Assembly (NCBI GenBank): GCA_012033595.1
Contig: JAAUQL010000015.1
Coordinates: 1 to 64,000, forward strand
Origin: Cyclobacteriaceae bacterium
GTDB lineage: Bacteria > Bacteroidota > Bacteroidia > Cytophagales > Cyclobacteriaceae
Direction: 5' to 3'
DNA length: 64,000 nt
Shown piece by piece: positions 39,880-49,713 of the stretch; position 1 is the first letter of the stretch, and each line of letters starts with the position of its first letter. The notes below the pieces were generated by a model. That model made no database searches. It had not been told where the DNA came from and saw only the letters and a program-made list of their open reading frames with translations. Made by a program: the position numbers and the translations under genes.

Positions 39880-40623
39880 TTAAAAATATGTTCTGATTCG
39901 TTCTAAATCCTCCATTGTATCCACTGGTATGCTCTGATGTTTGGTGATGCCTACGGTAATATGTCCACCATTTTCCAGCCAGCGGTTTTGCTCCAGTCTT
40001 TCCAGCTTTTCCAGCATGCTTTGCGGTAAGGTGGCAAATTCTTTCAGCGCCTCTGCCGTGTAGGCATACAATCCGAGATGCTTATAAAAAGTGGCATGTT
40101 GCATCCAGTCTTTTTTAGCTACACCTTGTACGGCAGGTATTACCATCCGACTAAAGTACAGCGCCTTCATGTTTTTGTCAAAAGTCACAAATACTTCGCT
40201 TTCATTTTCCAGGTCTATACTTTCCGTTACCGGAATGACCAGAGTAGCCAGCTCTGTGTACGGATTTTTAAAACAATTTTTCAATGCTTCTATTTGCTCG
40301 GGGTGTACCAAAGGTTCATCACCCTGAATATTGATGACCACATCAAAGCTGGTTTGTAATTCCTTGCAAATAATATCCATTGCTTCGAGGCAGCGGTTAG
40401 TGCCGGTGGTATGTTCTTCCGATGTCATTACGGCCAGTCCACCAAATGCTTCCACGGCCGATTTGATGCGCTCATCATCAGTTGCTACATAAACATGATC
40501 TAAAGTAGTCAGCACTTTTTCGTACACCCACTGAATCATGGGTTTTCCCTTGATGTCTGCAAGTGGTTTGCCTTCTAACCTCGTGGAACCGTAACGTGCG
40601 GGGATGATACCCAAAAACTTCAT
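39880..40623 (-). CDS. kdsB: CMP-Kdo synthetase, probably for Kdo8N
   Basis: CTP:sugar cytidylyltransferase that activates Kdo-type sugars. Start at 40623 (MKFLGIIPARYGSTRLEGKP) rather than the upstream codons, because this is the family N-terminus; 247 residues. Other blocks: VATDDERIKSAVE, MTSEEHTTGTNRCLEA, VINIQGDEPLVHPEQI and the C-terminal LEQNRWLENG, which binds the cytidine. In Shewanella the homologue next to kdnAB prefers Kdo8N, so the neighbouring kdnA and kdnB suggest the same specificity here. Confidence 0.95.
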   Translation of the reverse strand: MKFLGIIPARYGSTRLEGKPLADIKGKPMIQWVYEKVLTTLDHVYVATDDERIKSAVEAFGGLAVMTSEEHTTGTNRCLEAMDIICKELQTSFDVVINIQGDEPLVHPEQIEALKNCFKNPYTELATLVIPVTESIDLENESEVFVTFDKNMKALYFSRMVIPAVQGVAKKDWMQHATFYKHLGLYAYTAEALKEFATLPQSMLEKLERLEQNRWLENGGHITVGITKHQSIPVDTMEDLERIRTYF

Positions 40624-40749
40624 AAGCAAAAGCGAATTGGAGCGCAAAATAACGAAATACTTATGTCATTGACATGGATTTTTTGCACTATTAAATATAA
40701 TGGAGTGGACTTTCAGCAGAAAACTGATATTTCATTAATTTTGCACCTT

Positions 40750-40757
40750 CAAAGATA
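40750..40757 (-). promoter_or_regulatory. Candidate -7 element for the kdsB-kdsA transcript
   Basis: TATCTTTG on the minus strand, about 127 bases upstream of the kdsB ATG. It faces away from plus-strand elements at 40736 and 40814, so the region looks bidirectional. Confidence 0.4.
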
Positions 40758-40982
40758 GAAGGCATATGATGGTGTGGTGATGTCTGGGGTGTATGTCTGC
40801 ATTGAAAGTATTATATCTTTGAACAAATGTTATTTTAAAAAATTGAATAAAAACCCGGTCTTGTGATAAGAAACAGCCCGCACTCAAAGTTGATCTGTAT
40901 GCATCTTAGTGTGATAAAGTTTATCCTTGATTTCCCGGGATAAAAGCAGGACAGGAACCTTTTTAGACTTTTAAGTCAGCTA

Positions 40983-40990
40983 TAATTTTG
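40983..40990 (+). promoter_or_regulatory. Candidate -7 element for kdnA-kdnB
   Basis: TAATTTTG followed by CAGG, about 130 bases before the kdnA ATG. Confidence 0.4.
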
Positions 40991-41120
40991 CAGGGGAATG
41001 CAAAAACAAATTATTTTGATTGTAGAATGATGAGACAGGAAAGGATAATACTTATTATTTCTCATTCATCACAGTACATAGATTTGATTCAGTTATACAT
41101 TCATTAAAATAGAAATAATT

Positions 41121-42314
41121 ATGCCGGGAATGGAAGTTTACGGTGCTGAAGAGCGCAAAGAAGTAATGGACGTACTGGAAACAGGCGCCCTCTTTCGATA
41201 TGGGCACGAGCATATCAGAAAGGGGATGTGGAAAGTGGCCGAATTTGAAGCTGAGGTAAGGAAATTTACAGGAGCACCCTACGCGCACGCAGTTTCCAGC
41301 GGTTCTACGGCAGTCTCCAGCATATTGGCAGCCGCGGGCATTGGTCATGGAGATGAGGTCATTGTGCCACCTTATACGTTCGTAGCGCCGATCGAAGCGG
41401 TTTTTCTTGCCGGCGCGCTACCGGTGTTTGCCGAAATCGACGAGACCCTCTGCCTGAGTGCAGCAGGAGTGGAAGCGGCTATTACGCCAAAAACCAAGGC
41501 TGTGTTGGTGATCCATATGTGTGGAGCCCCGGCCGATATTGAGGGACTTTTGTCTGTTTGTAAAAAGCACAATATAAAATTGCTCGAAGATTGTGGCCAG
41601 GCCATGGGGGCAAGTTTTAAGGGCAAGTCAGTCGGTCTTCATGGAGCAGCAGGGGCATTTTCGTTCGATTATTTCAAAATTGCCACCTGCGGAGAAGGCG
41701 GAATGACCATTACCAACAGCGAAGAAATTTATAAAAATATAGATTATGTGGCCGATCATGGTCACACCCATATCGGCAGCAACAGGGGCATGGAAGAGCA
41801 CCATGTGATGGGTTCGAATTTTCGCCTGGGCGAAATTAACGGAGCAATAGGTTTGGCGCAAATGCGCAAATTGCCCTGGATGCTCGAGCAAAACAGGAAG
41901 AACAAAAAATACATCAAAGACAGATTGAAAGACCTGGATGGTATCACATTTCGTAAGATGACTGATATGTCAGGAGATTCTGCGACCTTCCTCAACTTCT
42001 TTATGCCCACCAAAGCGCAGGCCAGCAAGCTATTTGCTCAACTGGCTGAAGATGGTGTGGGCGGTGTCGCCAACTGGTACACCAATATGTACCACTTCAT
42101 CAATCAGTGGGATCATGTAAAAGAGATGAAATTTCCGGCAAAGTTAGCCATTCATGATGTGGGCGCACCACAGGATTATAAAAATTTGAAACTGCCCAAA
42201 TCAGAAGAGGTGATCAGCCGCCTTGTCTCGATAGGTATTCAATGCACCTGGAAAGAAGAAGACTTAAGCTCATTCGCTGATAAGCTGATTTCATCCATTA
42301 AAAAAGTACTTTAA
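41121..42314 (+). CDS. kdnA: Kdo8N aminotransferase (PLP-dependent, DegT/DnrJ/EryC1 family)
   Basis: PLP enzyme that transaminates the C8 aldehyde of oxidised Kdo to give 8-amino-3,8-dideoxy-manno-octulosonate. At 397 residues it is typical of sugar aminotransferases. It has VPPYTFVAPIEAVFLAGALP, DCGQAMGASFKG, and the Schiff-base lysine K186 in FSFDYFKIATCGEGGM, then VADHGHTHIGSNRGMEEHH and NFRLGEINGAIGLAQM. The assignment rests mainly on kdnB following 58 bases downstream, with kdsB, kdsA and the KdsC-like gene divergent. On sequence alone other sugar aminotransferases remain possible. Confidence 0.88.
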   Translation: MPGMEVYGAEERKEVMDVLETGALFRYGHEHIRKGMWKVAEFEAEVRKFTGAPYAHAVSSGSTAVSSILAAAGIGHGDEVIVPPYTFVAPIEAVFLAGALPVFAEIDETLCLSAAGVEAAITPKTKAVLVIHMCGAPADIEGLLSVCKKHNIKLLEDCGQAMGASFKGKSVGLHGAAGAFSFDYFKIATCGEGGMTITNSEEIYKNIDYVADHGHTHIGSNRGMEEHHVMGSNFRLGEINGAIGLAQMRKLPWMLEQNRKNKKYIKDRLKDLDGITFRKMTDMSGDSATFLNFFMPTKAQASKLFAQLAEDGVGGVANWYTNMYHFINQWDHVKEMKFPAKLAIHDVGAPQDYKNLKLPKSEEVISRLVSIGIQCTWKEEDLSSFADKLISSIKKVL

Positions 42315-42372
42315 AATATTTTTTCCTTCATCCACCCATTCGCTCATCGAACATTCACTCAATAACAATATC

Positions 42373-43452
42373 ATGCACAGAAACTTCAAAAACATAGATA
42401 AGGTTTGCTACGGCAAAGGCGCTTTTGATCAGCTTGATGACATACTGAAACCAAAGCGTACAGAAAATGAAAAATACATGGTTTTCATTGTCGATCATTA
42501 CTTCAAAGGCAAGGCGCTTGAAAGTCGTGTGCCGGTGCATCCTGAAGACCTGATTTTTTTTGAAGATATTGATGGACATGAGCCTACTACAGCACAAGTC
42601 GATCGGCTGCGCGACGCTATTTTGGCCGAAAAGGGATTGCCTTCGGGCATTATTGGTATAGGCGGGGGCAGCATTATGGACATTGCCAAGGCATTATCGC
42701 TCATGGTCAACAATCCGGGTTCATCATCGCTTTATCAGGGCTTGAATCTGGTAAAAAACCCGGGTATTTATCATCTTGGCGTACCGACCACTGCCGGTAC
42801 CGGAGCAGAATGCTCTATGACCGCCGTGCTCACCGGTCCCGTGAAAAAACTGGGCTTGAAATGTGACTGGACGGTCTTCAATCAGGTGATACTTGATCCG
42901 GAGCTGGTGGCATCGGTGCCACGCAACCAGTGGTTTTATACAGGCATGGACTGCTATATTCACTGCATCGAGTCTGAAAGCGGTATTTTCTACAATGAAT
43001 TTTCAAGGGCTTATGGCGACCAGGCATTAAAACTTTGCCGCGACGTTTACACCGGTGAAAAAAGTGGCCAAAATCCGGAAAATGACGAAAAACTGGTCAT
43101 TGCTTCCTTGTTTGGCGGATTGAGCCTCACGTATTCAGAAGTGGGTGCCTGCCATGCGTTTTCTTATGGCTTGTCTTATGTCTTTGGTATGCGCCACGGT
43201 TTTGCCAATTGCATCGCTTTCAATCATCTGGAGGAATTTTATGGCCCTGCGGTGCAGGAATTCAAAGATATGGTGTCTTTTCACCATATCGAATTGCCTC
43301 AAAACCTATCTGCCAACTGGACGGAAGAAGAAATCTCGAAAATGGCTGATGTGGCCTATAACCTTGGCCACATGTGGACACACGCCTTGGGTTATGATTG
43401 GGAGAAGAAATTGACCAAGGAATATCTCAAAGAGGTGTACCGAAGGATGTAG
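42373..43452 (+). CDS. kdnB: Kdo 8-oxidase (iron-dependent alcohol dehydrogenase family)
   Basis: Fe-ADH family enzyme that oxidises Kdo at C8 to the aldehyde used by KdnA. 359 residues. It shows the dinucleotide site GIGGGSIMDIAKALS, PTTAGTGAECS, and metal ligands in a D-H-H-H pattern: GMDCYIHCIES, GACHAFSYGL and MRHGFANCIAFNH. No membrane or signal segment. Downstream of kdnA in a clear two-gene operon ended by the hairpin at 43495. This gene pair is the hallmark of the Kdo8N pathway first described in Shewanella. Confidence 0.9.
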   Translation: MHRNFKNIDKVCYGKGAFDQLDDILKPKRTENEKYMVFIVDHYFKGKALESRVPVHPEDLIFFEDIDGHEPTTAQVDRLRDAILAEKGLPSGIIGIGGGSIMDIAKALSLMVNNPGSSSLYQGLNLVKNPGIYHLGVPTTAGTGAECSMTAVLTGPVKKLGLKCDWTVFNQVILDPELVASVPRNQWFYTGMDCYIHCIESESGIFYNEFSRAYGDQALKLCRDVYTGEKSGQNPENDEKLVIASLFGGLSLTYSEVGACHAFSYGLSYVFGMRHGFANCIAFNHLEEFYGPAVQEFKDMVSFHHIELPQNLSANWTEEEISKMADVAYNLGHMWTHALGYDWEKKLTKEYLKEVYRRM

Positions 43453-43494
43453 CAAAGAATAGGATTTGATCCGATGAAACTCCAATACAAATAG

Positions 43495-43538
43495 ATTCAA
43501 ACAAAAAGGCGAGAATTTTTTCGCCTTTTTGTTTGAAT
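43495..43538. terminator. Strong bidirectional terminator between kdnB and msrB
   Basis: An 18-bp perfect inverted repeat (arms ATTCAAACAAAAAGGCGA and its complement) around GAATTTTT, with A and T tracts, serves convergent kdnB and msrB. Confidence 0.9.
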
Positions 43539-43602
43539 AAGTAAATCGTGCCAGCGTGAATTTGGAATGATGCGAAGGTGCCTGGTGGCGGGAATCGGCA
43601 GG

Positions 43603-44097
43603 TTATCTCTCCACGAAATCCATTGAAATGGAATTGACACAGTAGCGCAGTCCGGTGGGTTTTGGGCCATCGGGGAACACATGACCGAGATGCCCACCAC
43701 AACGGGCACAAAGTATTTCTTCCCTCATTACGCCAAGTGAATTATCCTTTTCAAGTACAATGGCTTTTTGGTTGATAGGCTGATAAAAGCTGGGCCATCC
43801 TGAGCCGGAATCGTATTTGCTGCCAGAATCAAACAAGGTATTGCCACATCCTGCACAAACAAAAATCCCTTTTTGTTTAAAGTCATTGTATTTGCCGGTA
43901 AAAGCATATTCGGTTCCTTTGTTACGCAGCACTTCATATTCCTGTTCTGTCAGTATTTCCTTCCATTCACTTTCTGTCCTTGTTATTTCGTACTTTTTTG
44001 TTTCGGAATGCGCGGGGGTACCGGTTTTATTTTGGCAAAAAGTAGTGCCCGCCATCAGAAAGCTCATTAAAACCAACGCTAATATTTTACTGCTCAT
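43603..44097 (-). CDS. msrB: Peptide-methionine (R)-S-oxide reductase, exported
   Basis: Repairs R-methionine sulfoxide, here in the periplasm. The start at 44097 gives a signal peptide ([17 protein letters not shown], perhaps a lipobox), so the ORF extension to 44172 is excluded. The SelR fold is complete: zinc-binding CAGC and CARC pairs, [17 protein letters not shown] and the catalytic Cys in RYCVNS, giving 164 residues. Single gene, convergent with kdnB. Confidence 0.94.
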   Translation of the reverse strand: MSSKILALVLMSFLMAGTTFCQNKTGTPAHSETKKYEITRTESEWKEILTEQEYEVLRNKGTEYAFTGKYNDFKQKGIFVCAGCGNTLFDSGSKYDSGSGWPSFYQPINQKAIVLEKDNSLGVMREEILCARCGGHLGHVFPDGPKPTGLRYCVNSISMDFVER

Positions 44098-44279
44098 GTG
44101 CTTGTTTTTTGTTTGAAACCGCCTTTTGAGCAAAATTGTTTGAACCGAAAGCATGCGGAGTTCGCGTGCCATGCCTGATAGAAAAATATGACCATACCGT
44201 CACATATGCTGGTTCAGCTTAAAAACGTAAAAATTTTGTGTGTGATTACACTAAAAGAAATGAGCGCTGACCCGATAAG

Positions 44280-45299
44280 TTAAAGCCCTGGTTTTACGAT
44301 CACCTTGCCAGCCGTCATATGGTCTAGATATGTAGCCAGCCCATCTACCACACCATCGAGCGGCACACGTTGTTGAATGGTGGTCTGATGCTTTTCCGAT
44401 AGGTATTTTTGTATTTTATTAAAATAAAAAAGCAATTTGATCAGGTGCTGATGGGTGAGCCATTCGGATAGCCAAAACCCACATATTTTTTTCTTTTCGA
44501 AAATCAGTTTTCGGGGATCGAGCGCCATGGTATCTTCAGAAAGTCCACCATATACCCGGACTTCACTTCCCAATGGCATGGCTTCCAGCAGATCTGCCGG
44601 CATGGTACCGGCGATCGCATCATAGGCAAGGGAAATCTGAAGTGATGTGCACAGCTCTGCCAGTTCTTTTTTGAAAGATGCTGTTGAACTGTCGAGTACA
44701 TAGTTTGCGCCCTGGTCTTTGAGCAGTTTCACCTGTTCGGGGCGTCGCACTATATTCAGCAGGGCAATGTCACTGTCGCGGCACATTTTGCCGAGCATTT
44801 GGCCCAGAGCGCTTGCCGCAGCGGTATTGACGATGGCTTTGTGTCCACCTTTTTTGGCAATGTCTATCATGGCAAGCGACGAAAGTGGATTAACCATCAG
44901 CATCGATCCTTGCTCCAGGTCTATACTTTTTCTGAGTGGAATGGCCATGGTATGTTTGGTGACCATATATTCCGCCCAACTGCCATCTCCATCCATCGGG
45001 GCGAAGCAAGCCACATTTTTACCCAGCAATCTTCGCGACAGCCAGTCGTCGCCCGTAGCTACCACCTGGCCACTGGCTTCGAAACCCGCCACTACCGGCA
45101 ATTTTTTTCTGGTCGAATATAAGCCTTTCAAAAAGCTGTTGTCCGATGGGTTGATTGGTGAACTATCTATTTTTACAAGTATTTGTCCTGTTTCCGGCAC
45201 TGGCACAGGCCAATGCTGCACGCTGGGCATGCCATTGTATTCGGCAAGTACCAGAGCCCGCATGGTGTTGGGCAATTCGAAATTGCTTATGGTTTTCAT
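44280..45299 (-). CDS. Zinc-free medium-chain dehydrogenase/quinone-oxidoreductase-like protein
   Basis: MDR-superfamily NAD(P)H oxidoreductase of 339 residues. The catalytic domain has ILVKIDSSPINPSDNSFLKG and VAGFEASGQVVATG, the nucleotide domain has AIVNTAAASALGQMLGKM in place of the usual AxGGVG, then ANYVLDSS. No structural-zinc cysteine set is seen, so it belongs to the quinone-reductase-like branch. It follows mobA by 11 bases, probably in the moaC-mobA transcript; substrate unknown. Confidence 0.85.
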   Translation of the reverse strand: MKTISNFELPNTMRALVLAEYNGMPSVQHWPVPVPETGQILVKIDSSPINPSDNSFLKGLYSTRKKLPVVAGFEASGQVVATGDDWLSRRLLGKNVACFAPMDGDGSWAEYMVTKHTMAIPLRKSIDLEQGSMLMVNPLSSLAMIDIAKKGGHKAIVNTAAASALGQMLGKMCRDSDIALLNIVRRPEQVKLLKDQGANYVLDSSTASFKKELAELCTSLQISLAYDAIAGTMPADLLEAMPLGSEVRVYGGLSEDTMALDPRKLIFEKKKICGFWLSEWLTHQHLIKLLFYFNKIQKYLSEKHQTTIQQRVPLDGVVDGLATYLDHMTAGKVIVKPGL

Positions 45300-45310
45300 A
45301 AGGTCTGATT

Positions 45311-46474
45311 TTAAGTTTCGGAGCGTTGGTTTTTTAATAAGTGCCTCACCTTTTCCAGTTCTTCCGGATTGTTGGCATTAAGCAAGATGTTTTTGTCGGA
45401 GGGTTGCAATACCTCTGTGCGTGAATTGATGAGCACCTTGCGCGGGCAAGAATAACCCAGGGAAAGAAAATGAAGGAGGAGGGGATACGATTTGGGCTCC
45501 CAGATGGTGAGCAGCGGATCGGGAAAATTAGTTTCAGGATTGTGGAAAGCTGTGGCGATTTTCGATGGGTTTCTGTTGCTCGCCAGTTCCATAAGCGTGT
45601 TTGCTGTTACCAGGGGCAGGTCGCAGGCCACCACCAGCCAGGCATGATTGGGGTATTCGCGAAAAGCACTCACTAGTGCGCCAAATGGTCCGAGACCGTC
45701 GATACTATCGGCCACGCATGGCCATGGACTTAGATCCTGAAGCTGGTCGGGTCTGCAAGACATAAATGTGTTTTCGGTGTAGTTTTCGAGCAATCGAAAC
45801 AAGTATTCCCGCTGAGGCAGTCCGTGGTAGTTGATCAGCCCTTTGTCCATGCCCATGCGCTCGCTTTTGCCGCCAGCCAGTACCAGGCCATGGAGCCGGG
45901 GCACGTTGAGCACAAGGGTGTCCCTGATCAGGTCGCTTAGCTTCTTGATTTCGGAAAGGCTGTAAAGTGGCTGTATTTCCAGCTCCTTGCCAAGATGGTT
46001 TTCGAGATATGCCGGAAGCCGATCTTCGGGCGATTGGCGTACAATGGCAATGGGATTGGTGATGTAGTCAAGTTTCCTTTCCAGAGGCTTGCGTTCATCT
46101 ACCACTACTATTTGCAAGTCCGCTTCAAAGTGGTTGCCATTCACGATTACCAAATCATATTCGTTGAAAATGCGGTTGCGCTGGTATCGGTCTAAGCTGT
46201 CTGTAATGTCGAGACGCTTAAAGGAAATCTTATCGGTATAGACCATGCTTGCCCCCGATTGCATGGCACGGGGCATTTCCCCTTCCTCTGTTTTATGGTC
46301 GGCATCTACATAGGCAATATGAAATCCGCGCAAATCTTCGATCAGCCTTTGAGCCATTTTTTTTATTTCCCCGCAAGGGGTACCCATGATCGCTATTTCC
46401 AATCTGCCAAACTGCCCAAAGTTTGCCCTGGCCGTTTTGGGGTGTTTTCTGTGTTTATACTCTGCTGAAGTCAC
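45311..46474 (-). CDS. mobA: MobB-like/MobA fusion: molybdenum cofactor guanylyltransferase
   Basis: A 387-residue protein in two parts. The N-terminal half (about 1-190) starts with LEIAIMGTPCGEIKKMAQ and AYVDADHKTEEGEMP, resembling MobB but with a degraded Walker A, so probably non-hydrolysing. The C-terminal half is a MobA nucleotidyltransferase: GLVLAGGKSERMGMDKGLI, ACDLPLVTANTL and the N-terminal lysine that binds GTP. It attaches GMP to molybdopterin. A GTG start at 46474 overlaps the end of moaC, so translation is coupled. Confidence 0.88.
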   Translation of the reverse strand: MTSAEYKHRKHPKTARANFGQFGRLEIAIMGTPCGEIKKMAQRLIEDLRGFHIAYVDADHKTEEGEMPRAMQSGASMVYTDKISFKRLDITDSLDRYQRNRIFNEYDLVIVNGNHFEADLQIVVVDERKPLERKLDYITNPIAIVRQSPEDRLPAYLENHLGKELEIQPLYSLSEIKKLSDLIRDTLVLNVPRLHGLVLAGGKSERMGMDKGLINYHGLPQREYLFRLLENYTENTFMSCRPDQLQDLSPWPCVADSIDGLGPFGALVSAFREYPNHAWLVVACDLPLVTANTLMELASNRNPSKIATAFHNPETNFPDPLLTIWEPKSYPLLLHFLSLGYSCPRKVLINSRTEVLQPSDKNILLNANNPEELEKVRHLLKNQRSET

Positions 46475-46934
46475 TTTTTCCTCCTGTTTTTGACAGTAAT
46501 TTTATTTCCCTGATGATGATATCGTGCGACATGGCCTTGCACATATCATACACTGTGAGCGCGGCAACCGTGGCTGCTGTGAGGGCCTCCATTTCTACAC
46601 CGGTTTTCGCAGTCACCTTGGCCTCGGTCGTGATCAATAGTTCATTGTTCCCTTTCATGTTGATCTCCACTTTACAGTTGTCGAGCCCCAGCGGGTGGCA
46701 TAGTGGTATAAGCTCACTGGTTTTTTTTGCACCCATTATTCCCGCCAGTATAGCTGTTTGAAATACGCCACCTTTTTTTGTTTCAAGCTCTTTACCATCG
46801 AAATGTACCATGATTTCGTCAGGCAGCCACACCAGTGCCTGTGCCCTTGCTAGCCGGGATGTGATGGTTTTGTCACCAACATCCACCATGTTTGCCTTAC
46901 CTGAACTGTCCAGATGACTAAACTCTTTTTTCAT
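46455..46934 (-). CDS. moaC: Cyclic pyranopterin monophosphate synthase
   Basis: MoaC turns the cyclised GTP intermediate into cyclic pyranopterin phosphate, the first molybdopterin precursor. 159 residues, normal. Conserved segments: MVDVGDKTITSRLARA, KKGGVFQTAILAGIMGAKKT, IPLCHPLGLDNCKVEI (zinc-like cluster absent; substrate His present), TGVEMEALTAATVAALTVYDM and IREIKLLSKTGG. First gene of moaC-mobA-MDR, divergent from moeA. Confidence 0.95.
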   Translation of the reverse strand: MKKEFSHLDSSGKANMVDVGDKTITSRLARAQALVWLPDEIMVHFDGKELETKKGGVFQTAILAGIMGAKKTSELIPLCHPLGLDNCKVEINMKGNNELLITTEAKVTAKTGVEMEALTAATVAALTVYDMCKAMSHDIIIREIKLLSKTGGKSDFSRV

Positions 46935-47194
46935 AATGTTTTATTTTTGATCCAAAACCATTTGCCATTTAATATGTCTTATGGCGTTAACAGTACAGCC
47001 ATCTTTTCATAAAATAATCAGGCGAAAAGTTTGCGGTACAACAATTTTGCACGATTCGGCTATGATGCAACCAACCATTCTTGCGCTAATTTGGGAATTT
47101 TGTACCACACCCTTTTGTTATTGAACGCTTTCCTTCAAATTTACAACTCGATTGAGCACAACAATACGTTTTCGATCTTTAATCTGCCCGCAAT

Positions 47195-48405
47195 ATGATC
47201 AGTGTGCATGAAGCCACAAAAATAATAGAAGGTACCGTACAAAAATGGCGAAAAGTAAATGTTCCCCTTGAAAAAGCCTTGGGAAGTGTACTGCGGCAAA
47301 GCATAGTGGCTGACACCGATTTTCCACCATTCGATCGGGTGATGATGGATGGGATAGCCATCAGGCATCGAGACTTGGACGCAGGGATACGGTCATTCAA
47401 AATACTGGGAGTGCAGGCTGCGGGCACACCACAACAAAGCCTGGAGTGTGCTGGTGCATGTCTGGAAGTGATGACGGGAGCAGTATTGCCCATGGGCGCA
47501 GACACGGTGGTGCCCTATGAGCAACTGAAGCTGTCAGAAGATGGCAAAACTGCCAGTTTAGAAATAGCGCAGATAGATAAAGGGAGGAATATACACCGAA
47601 GGGGCTTGGACAAAAAACAAGGCGAAGTGCTGATATTACCGGGAACGGTGATGGGGGCTCCCGAAATGGCCGTAGCCGCATCGGTGGGCGCAAGTACAAT
47701 TTGGGTAAGTCACCATCCAACAGTTGCCATAGTTTCTACTGGCAACGAACTGGTGGATATACACCAAACTCCGCCACCGCACCAAATACGACGATCTAAT
47801 GTGTATGCGCTGTCGGCAGAACTTGCTCGCATTGGCTTAAAAGCGGATTTATACCATTTTAATGATGATAAGGTCAGTTTGCAGCAAAACCTGGGCGAGG
47901 TGTTGGAAGCGCACGATATCGCCATATTCAGCGGAGCCGTTTCTATGGGTAAGTTTGATTTTTTGCCCGAAGTGTTGGTGCAATTGGGTGTTGAAAAGCA
48001 ATTTCACAAAATTGCCCAAAACCCGGGAAGCCTTTTTGGTTTGGAACAATGGGCACCTCAAAAGCAATATTCGCTTTTCCGGGCAATCCGGTCTCTACCT
48101 TTTTATGTTTTCACAAATACCTGTTGCCGTGGTTAATGCAATCGCTTGGGAAACTACATCCTACGGTGGTGAAGGCGACGCTTGCCGAGGATGTGGATAT
48201 TAAAACAACCCTCACCTACTTTATGCAGGTAAAGGCCGAGGTCGATGAAAGTGGCCGGTTACTGGCGTTTCCGAAAATGGGGAAAGGCTCCGGCGATCAT
48301 GCCAATTTGCTGGTCAGCAATGCCTTTATGGAATTGCCTGCCGGCCAAGGTCCTTATACAAAAGGAGCATTATATCCGCTGATCCTGTTTAGGAATTTGC
48401 CCTGA
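47195..48405 (+). CDS. moeA: Molybdopterin molybdenumtransferase, frameshifted
   Basis: MoeA inserts molybdate into adenylylated molybdopterin. About 403 residues. The N-terminal domain has DFPPFDRVMMDGIAIR and CLEVMTGAVLPMGADTVV, followed by VAIVSTGNELVD and IAIFSGAVSMGKFDFLPEVL. The first frame ends at 48136; adding one A to GGAAGCC near 48029-48030 restores PGKPFWFGTMGTSKAIFAFP and PGNPVSTFLCF, the substrate loop, through the rest of the second frame (48049-48405). Divergent from moaC with about 260 bases between them. Confidence 0.94.
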
Positions 48406-48499
48406 TCATTGGCTATTGTGTCCATTTTTGCTAAGACCACTTCAATGAATGTCGTAAGCGCATTTTCAATAGATTCCCGACCTCCTGTTCCACTCCGTC

Positions 48500-49713
48500 T
48501 CACTTGCCCCTCAGATACTCTGCCAGTCTGCTTTTTATCCAGTCAGGAGAAATGCCGGTAATGCAAGGCCTGGTCAGACAGGTGGTCTTTCGATGGTTGG
48601 CTGCGCTCACGCAGGGCGAGCAGGGCAGACCCAGATAAAAAGGCTCCGCATTGCCAAGCGGCAGGTATAGGGCCGGGGTTTCAGGTCCGAATATCACAAA
48701 AACTTTCAGGTCGGTGACGGAGGCAAAATGCGCAGGGCCGGAGTCATTGGTGAGCATCAGGGTGCAAATGCTATACAAGGGCACCAGTTCGCCAAACTTA
48801 AAAACGCCTGCAGAATTGACAAAGCGTTCATGGTGTACCAGATCAACCACGTTTTGTACATATGCTTTTTCTTTTGGCGCCCCCGTACCTATGAGCAACA
48901 CGTCGTCAAATGTTTCCAGTAAATGAGTGGCCACGGCAGCAAAATATTCAGGAAGCCATCGGCGCTGAGGCAGCAGGTCAGAGGCATTTACATTGAGCAA
49001 TACCAGCCTGTGGCCGTTCCAGTCGGGGTACAAATCTTTTATTTTTCCTTTTACTTCCTCTACTTCGGCAGCATTAATTACTGCTTTCGCCAGTACCAGT
49101 TCATCAGCAGCAACCGGTGTAGTGGCATAGGGTGTGTCGTGCTTGCCAAGTGCGGTATCTACCAGGGCAGCAAAGTTGACGGAAACATGTACGTGCGGGT
49201 TGTACCTTACGGGAAAATTGATGATGCTGCCCCGATATAAACCTTCGTCGTGGTGTGAGGCAAAGCCCACCCGCGACCGGGCACCACTCAGTCCGCAGAG
49301 CAAAGCGGTAAAACGAGAGAAAAGCTCCAGATCGATGACGGTCTTGATTTCGTGTTTTCTACACCATACCATAAATCTCACTACGTCTATGGCCAGCGCC
49401 ACCAGTCCGTGCGAGCGCATTTTGAAAATATTTTGCTCCGGAATGGTATTGAGAATTTCCAGGCTTTTGTAGTTGTCTTCGAATATGGCAAAAAACAATT
49501 CAGCGCCGCCTTCCTTTCTCAGCTTGCGCATGGCAGGGTCAACAATGATGGCGCTGCCCATTTCAGAGAGTTCAATAAACAATGCCTTGGCCAGATCTGG
49601 TTTTTGTCTTTTTGAAAGCGGAGTTTTCCTGATATCCACAATACGATACTCAACAAAAAACAGAGAGGAACACCAACCCGCCTGTCAATTTTTCTCATCA
49701 AATCAACATTCAT
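48500..49713 (-). CDS. Glycosyltransferase family 9 (ADP-heptose:LPS heptosyltransferase-like), N-terminal frameshift
   Basis: LPS-core glycosyltransferase, about 405 residues. The main frame (48500-49639) carries LFIELSEMGSAIIVDPAM, VIDLELFSRFTALLCGLSGA, LNVNASDLLPQRRWLPEYF, LIGTGAPKEKAYV and LMLTNDSGPAHFAS with FVIFGPETPALYLPLG, and ends with a cysteine-rich tail (LPCSPCVS, TTCLTRPC). The true start is the ATG at 49713 in another frame (MNVDLMRKIDRRVGVPLCF), typical for the group; a missing base near 49612-49640 separates them. Its target would be heptose in an LPS core, fitting the Kdo8N genes 5 kb away. Confidence 0.9.

Larger units (their letters stand above)
40624..41120. other. Divergent kdsB/kdnA regulatory region
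   Basis: About 500 bases without a coding frame. It holds several -7-like elements in both directions: TAATTTTG at 40736-40743 (+), TATCTTTG at 40814-40821 (+), TAATTTTG at 40983-40990 (+) and the minus element at 40750. A stem TTTATCC / GGATAAA (40919-40943) is also present. A small untranslated RNA between 40743 and 40983 cannot be excluded. Confidence 0.5.
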
